Shown piece after piece: positions 18,873-23,917 of a stretch of DNA of 23,917 bases. This DNA comes from Plantago elongata (lineage: Eukaryota > Streptophyta > Magnoliopsida > Lamiales > Plantaginaceae), in contig JAYMSP010002496.1 in the NCBI GenBank assembly GCA_036897095.1, positions 1 to 23,917 of the forward strand. Reading direction: 5' to 3'. The position numbers and the translations under genes are program-made. Under the pieces are notes generated by a model. The model searched no databases. It saw only the letters and a program-made list of their open reading frames with translations, and was not told the origin of the DNA. The stretch's first letter is position 1; every line of letters starts with the position of its first letter.

Positions 18873-21800
18873 ATGGCTGCTTTACTTCTTCGCCGTAGAT
18901 TTTCACCTACCTCTCTACGTGGTATACAAATTCTACTTGTGTCTTTGTGTTGAATGATTGTGCGAAACTAGCAAATTATTGCATTGCACGCCATGTGTTT
19001 GATGAATTGCCTCTGGGGTTCTTTCAGTGCAAATTGTATCTGCCAGTTTTCATGTTTTGTTAGCAAAGTAATTGCACTCCTGTATTGTATTCTTGAAACA
19101 AGTAGTATGGTTTTCATGTCTTGATAGCAAAGTAAGCATGAGGGTTGTGTTCATGGGTTGAGAAGGGATGCAGTCCAACTCCGAATGCATAGTGGCTTGT
19201 TTTGCGTGTTTATGTTAATACGGCTACATCCCGTATTTTATTACAAGCATTGCATATTTAGCTATATACATCACATGTTTTGGGGTACATGTAATGCAAG
19301 TATGATGCATGCTTATTAAAGTGTTAAATATATGATGCTTATACTTAAATATACGATGTTGAATTGGTTTCTCTGGGAGACGATCTCTTGCAAAAGTTGG
19401 TGTTTCTGAAATTAGTGACTTAATTTCTCCTCTAGTCTTATTTCATGTGACTTGGGAATGGATCACAGGGAAGCAGCTGGAACAGTATGACTTGCTTGTA
19501 TAATAAAGGGTTACATTGTTACTTTTTTGGTTAGGGTCTTCGTTTAAATACAGTAGGATGAAAACCTATTTTCATATATCATGAAATTCTGCGCGCTGTT
19601 TATAATAAACTAGGGCATATTGCCGAACTACTTGTGGTGTGGATTTATAACGTGCTTGGGAACTTTGTTGCACATATTTTAGGATAATTTATTACAGAAA
19701 TTGCATCATTGCTACTGTCAAATAGACATACATGGAAAGTGGAGACTATGTAAATAAGTTGGTTTCTGATAAACACTAATCCTCATACTATGCAAGGGAA
19801 ACTGCATTTTTGTTGCCATGTTTCTTGACCTCCAGAAAATATACTCTTCTTCTACTATTTAATTCATTGGTGACCTCCTTTACATCTTCAATTCTTGTTT
19901 GTGATCAGATAATGTGGGATTCTATCAGTCTATCCGGGACTCAAAGTTTGGGATCTCTAATGGTTTCTTCATATGCATCAAGATGCTCAGCAGTAAAACA
20001 GGCAGCGAAACATATGATTTTGAAGATCTTACGTAACTGAAATATGACCAAGATTTCTGTCATTGCTTCTTGATTGGTATTCCCACTCTTATTTTAGTTT
20101 ACTAACCCTTTTTTCATACTGTAGGCGTCCACATACATGGTATCCTGTTGCTCGAAGGAAAAAAAGAAATATAATCTTACATGTTGGTCCAACTAATAGT
20201 GGTAAAACATATCAGGCGTTGAAACGACTAGAGTCAAGTTCCTCTGGTATGGCCACCACCTTTTCATCTTTCATTGAAGCTGCTCTTTGTCTGTCCATTT
20301 AGTTGAAATTGCTTTGAGGTGCGCATTAAGGCAAGCCGAGTGTAATGTGATGTAGGTATTTATTGTGCGCCATTAAGACTTTTAGCGTGGGAGGTTGCTC
20401 AGCGCTTAAACAAGGCTGAAGTTCCTTGCGACCTTATCACTGGACAAGAAAAAGAGGTTGTTGATGGAGCAAAACATAAAGCTGTAACTGTAGAAATGGC
20501 TGATGTGGCATCTGAGTATAGCTGTGCAGTTGTTGATGAGATTCAAGTGAGCCAACGTATTGTTTTACTCAATACTATTCTTATAATAACCTACATTGGG
20601 TGAAAAATATTAGTAATTTCTGCAATATTGAACGACTTTCTAATAGATTACGACAAATAAAGCATTTGGAACTGCCAGTCTTAATGTGGGTGGTGGATTG
20701 CAGTTGTTTTGTTTGTGTTCCACCCCAACCTCCCACCACCACACCAACCTAACATTGGACTTTCGCTGACAACACCCTTATATTTCCACCTCCGTAATAA
20801 TTCACCTCTTATCTGTCTCAAAAATCTCGCTGTCAGTTACATTTTGTAAAAGTTTCTGTGACATTATGGCTTCAATATTCTGATTTCATACAGTAGTTTT
20901 CTTCTTCTTTTTTTTAATTCAAACACCTTTGTTTATACATGCCTTGCAATGTCAAATTTCAGTGAAGAAAATGCACCTCAGCTTTGAATCATATTTCTGT
21001 CTGTAACTTTAACAGATGGTGGGATGTAAATCAAGGGGTTTTTCATTTACCCGAGCTCTACTAGGTATACCTGCTGATGAGTTACACTTATGTGGGGATC
21101 CAGCAGTTGTACCACTAATACAGGAAATACTCAAAGTGACTGATGATAATATTACGGTATATATTATTCTTCCTTTTGCATGGAGTTGTTTTTTGCATTC
21201 TGAAATAACTCCTAGAATTTTCTGTAAGGAATATATTCACATTGGTCAGAACTTTGCTTTCGTGTTATTGTAGATTGAAACATATGAGAGGCTTTCACCT
21301 CTTGTTCCAACGACTGCCCCGCTTGGGTCATTTGCCAACATACGGACTGGTGACTGCATTGTCACATTTTCACGTGTGGCTATATACAACATAAGGGTAA
21401 GGATGAACAACGTTAAATGTAGTTCACTTAATTTTCTATATGCAAACACCTTTTCATAGTCAGCGACTCGTCGACCCTATTATAAAAAAAGTGGAGTACC
21501 AAACACGGGGAATCAAAATTTGCTCATTCACAGTCTAAGGACAAGTACACTATAAAGTAAGTACCATGTAATCGTATCATATGTTAGTTAGAGAGCTTGA
21601 CGAATCAGATATAGAGTACAACTGTGCAGAGCCATCTCACTCAAACTTTGTCTCTCAGGCTTTCGTATTTTATTTCTTGATCTGAATAATTGGTACTGTA
21701 ACTTAACTTCATTCCAATAATATGGATGTCTTGGTCTGATTACATGATATATTTATTCATGTTTTAGTCAGTGTACAAATTTTTCTATGTATGGCTTACA

Positions 21801-23454
21801 TTCTCTTTTGCAGTTCATACTATAATACTGCCCGGTGCTTACTGCTGTTCAAATCTTTTAATTTTTCAGAAACAAATTGAGAGTGAAGGGAAGCATCTTT
21901 GCTCTGTTGTTTATGGTTCATTACCTCCAGAGACTCGAACAAGACAGGTTTATCTGTTTTAACTTGTTTCTTTTTTTCCTTGGCTCTGTCTATAAACATC
22001 ATTATCCTTATGAATTTATCATTAAGATTTGCAAAACAATTCTTTCACCGTCCACCGATGTCTATTTCATGTGATGTGAAAGTGTCCATTGTATCCTGGT
22101 AGTTCTACTTTCCAGTTTAGCTCGCAAAATATTTGAAGAATTATTTGTATTACAAATTGATTCTCAAAACTTTAATTTGTAAGGGACATGTGTTCTGCAG
22201 TATTCAGACTTCATGGTTTGTTCAGGGGGTTTGCATTCAATAAAGTCTAATATGTCTGCTCTGTTTTTAGTTTTTCCTCCGGTCCTGATGAAGCAATAAC
22301 TGTCAGAAATAATAGTTCTTTAGGATTGCAGGCAAAAATGTTCAATGATGAAAACAATGAGTTTGATGTTCTCGTTGCTAGTGACGCCATTGGAATGGGT
22401 CTTAACTTGAATATATCTAGAATTATTTTTTCAACCATGAAAAAATTTGATGGTGAAAGGATGCGGGAGCTCACTGTTTCTGAGATTAAGCAAATTGCTG
22501 GTGAGTTCTCCTTTCATTGCTATCAGTCAGTGGTTTACTAGTGTCCGATTGAGAAGACTCAGATAAATTACTTTTCCTGAAATAGTTTAGGAAAATATGA
22601 TTTTTTGAACGAACTACTGTAGTAAAAAGTGATGGTCTTATAGGTGTTGGAGATGTGTCAGAGAATTCTGGTTTTTTGTAAGAGCAAAAGATGTTAAGCG
22701 GAGTTACTGTATACTATATGTTTTATAAATAGATGATAAATGCAGAAATAGATTTGTACAAAATAGGTTTACAGGTTTTCTTTTAAAAATAGTTCAGCTG
22801 ATCTCCAGAACTAAAAATTGTGGCGGCCCATTGATGCCAAAGTTTCAATTTTTCTCACAAAAACCTCCTGGCCAGTTCTCAAAAGTATTCCAGAACAACC
22901 CATGTCAAGCTTTATAAAAGAATGAATCACGGAGTAAATCGATGAAACTGAGATTTTAGAAGGTCTGAGCCTTGCAACTTGCAATATAAGGCTTGCAAGA
23001 CATAACCTATTCTTTTTGGACATTTAATTCAGATGACGCTTTACACAAAACACACCGATATAATGTTAGTACACAGGCAGCTACTTCTCATATTCCTTTA
23101 TCTGTATAGAACTGTCAGTATTTGATATAAATATCTGATTCATCTCTTTTCATGTAGGCAGAGCTGGAAGGTATAAATCTAAATATCCAGTTGGGGAAGT
23201 GACTTGTCTGGACAGACACGATCTACCTCTAATTCGTTCAGCTCTGAGTTCACCATCTCCTATCCTAGAGGTAATTTGAATAGGCGATAAATTCATGTTG
23301 TTATCCAATTTATCTGGAATCATTTCACTTACTTTCACTATGCTGATACTGGTGGGACATGTTTTGAGTGCAGAAAGCTGGTCTTTTTCCAACATACGAA
23401 CTTCTGTTTATGTATTCACGTTCACATCCAACTTATGGCCTACATCAGATATTG
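18873..23454 (+). CDS. SUV3: SUV3-type DExH-box RNA helicase, mitochondrial (5' ten exons, continues beyond window)
   Basis: Coding exons: 18873-18921, 19909-20032, 20125-20246, 20356-20546, 21016-21156, 21274-21396, 21870-21947, 22332-22500, 23158-23270, 23374-23454. Each junction is GT-AG with matching phase, giving 397 residues so far. SUV3 is an ATP-dependent RNA unwindase working in mitochondrial RNA turnover. The start [16 protein letters not shown] is Arg-rich and acid-free, like a mitochondrial presequence. Then PHTWYP (60-65), Walker A GPTNSGKT (79-86), motif II DEIQ (159-162), [22 protein letters not shown], motif [14 protein letters not shown] (291-303), motif VI QIAGRAGR (330-337) and [14 protein letters not shown]. 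Plant SUV3 proteins are about 570 residues, so the C-terminal domain lies off the right edge. No frameshift or stop is seen. Exon 1 is inferred from its phase and targeting-like sequence after a 987-nt intron; the rest is firm. Confidence 0.93.
18922..19908 (+). other. long first intron of SUV3 with a 26-bp dispersed duplication
   Basis: GTATAC donor and TTTGTGATCAG acceptor. A 26-bp word starting GTTTTCATGT and ending TAGCAAAGTAA occurs at 19046-19071 and 19110-19135 with two differences. No additional coding exon was recognised. Confidence 0.6.
20547..21015 (+). other. SUV3 intron 4
   Basis: Non-coding. Contains complementary-looking patches GTGGGTGGTGG (about 20684-20694) and CCACCCCAACCTCCCACCACC-like sequence (about 20720-20740) that could fold back. 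Nothing else recognised. Confidence 0.5.
21397..21869 (+). other. SUV3 intron 6
   Basis: GTAAGG donor and ATTTTTCAG acceptor. No recognised element inside. Confidence 0.6.
21948..22331 (+). other. SUV3 intron 7
   Basis: GTTTAT donor and GGATTGCAG acceptor; T-rich; nothing else recognised. Confidence 0.6.
22501..23157 (+). other. SUV3 intron 8
   Basis: GTGAGT donor and TTCATGTAG acceptor. The stretch 22800-23030 is less AT-rich and may be a transposon fragment, but no ends or protein similarity are recognised. Confidence 0.5.
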
Positions 23455-23917
23455 GTAGGTTGACTCAGTCTCTTCCCACACACGTCTTTGTATGTATGTA
23501 TGTCTGTGTGTGTGTCAGAAATTAGTTTAAATGCACTTGCCTTTATTTGTTCATAAATAGATATTGCTACAGTTGATGTCTGCATAGATAATCACTTTTG
23601 AAAATGCATCTGGCTATTTAGCAAATCATTTAAAACTACCGAGCAGTGTTGTCAATTCTGCTTTTGAGAATCTCGCTATCCCGGAGCGTTTCAGACCTGC
23701 TGCCTGCTGGGATAGATACCTTTATTCCGGGGTGCATAGCATCCCGGATTATCCCAGTGTTTCCTGGAGCGCTGCGAGAAGTGATCTTTGGACTAAATGA
23801 CCAATTTCCCCTTGATTCCACGGACTCCTTTTTCATAAGACTCTCTATGAAGAATTCTATGATATTTATTATGTAAGTTATGTTACAATATACTTATATG
23901 ATAGATATCACTTGAGT
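23455..23917 (+). other. start of SUV3 intron 10, running off the edge
   Basis: GTAGGT donor at 23455. No further SUV3 exon is recognisable up to the end. A TGTATGTATGTATG-type simple repeat lies at about 23490-23515. Confidence 0.6.
23644..23917. mobile_element. possible hAT-like non-autonomous element (one end)
   Basis: CAGTGTTGTCAATT at 23644 resembles the terminal inverted repeat of plant hAT-type elements. It is followed by a GC-richer stretch full of ATCCCGG / CCGGGAT words (23680-23760), a composition quite unlike the rest of the intron. The other terminus would be beyond the window. Family assignment is from remembered termini only. Confidence 0.35.

Noticed and set aside
19810-20040. 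76-codon ORF overlapping SUV3 exon 2
   Set aside because: Wrong frame; the frame giving [18 protein letters not shown] joins exon 1 and exon 3 in phase.

Overview
The window is nuclear DNA of a flowering plant, most likely a eudicot. It is AT-rich, has compact GT-AG introns, contains two split genes of plant families with high similarity, and is loaded with plant-type transposon remnants (MULE, Stowaway, Helitron, hAT-like, tRNA-derived SINE-like). I cannot name the species. No prokaryotic, organellar or viral features were seen.

Layout. 1-1010: 5' part of a minus-strand MULE/MuDR-like protein gene that runs off the left edge, with a leader intron. 1011-3540: AT-rich intergenic DNA with a 55-bp tandem duplication, a tRNA-derived SINE-like remnant and old dispersed repeats. 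3540-7415: a complete plus-strand gene of ten coding exons for a type I inositol polyphosphate 5-phosphatase of the CVP2/CVL1 kind (610 residues deduced), with three short upstream ORFs and an internal array of seven RPSD motifs. 7416-10420: 3' flank and AT-rich DNA with a 31-bp perfect tandem duplication and a Stowaway-type MITE. 10423-11740: minus-strand remnant of a Helitron helicase C-terminus with three frameshifts, one stop and a possible Helitron 3' terminal hairpin. 11741-18690: repeat-rich spacer with five short-period arrays (about 20-21 bp), a GC-rich palindromic island, a second Stowaway-like MITE and a broken two-part coding remnant. 18873 to the right edge: the first ten coding exons (397 residues) of a SUV3-type mitochondrial RNA helicase gene. 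Its following intron carries a hAT-like sequence that runs out of the window.

The two conserved genes have unrelated jobs: phosphoinositide signalling at membranes for the 5-phosphatase, organellar RNA turnover for SUV3. They are simply neighbours separated by about 11 kb of decayed mobile DNA. Plant genes of this kind are transcribed singly, so no operon-like cooperation is implied.

I found no complete new biological system. The most unusual structure is the cluster of five sequence-distinct arrays between 12.4 and 18.4 kb that all have a repeat spacing of 20-22 bp. Two pairs share core words in opposite orientation. The second most interesting point is the RPSD array in the 5-phosphatase: seven units encode the same four residues with seven different nucleotide spellings.
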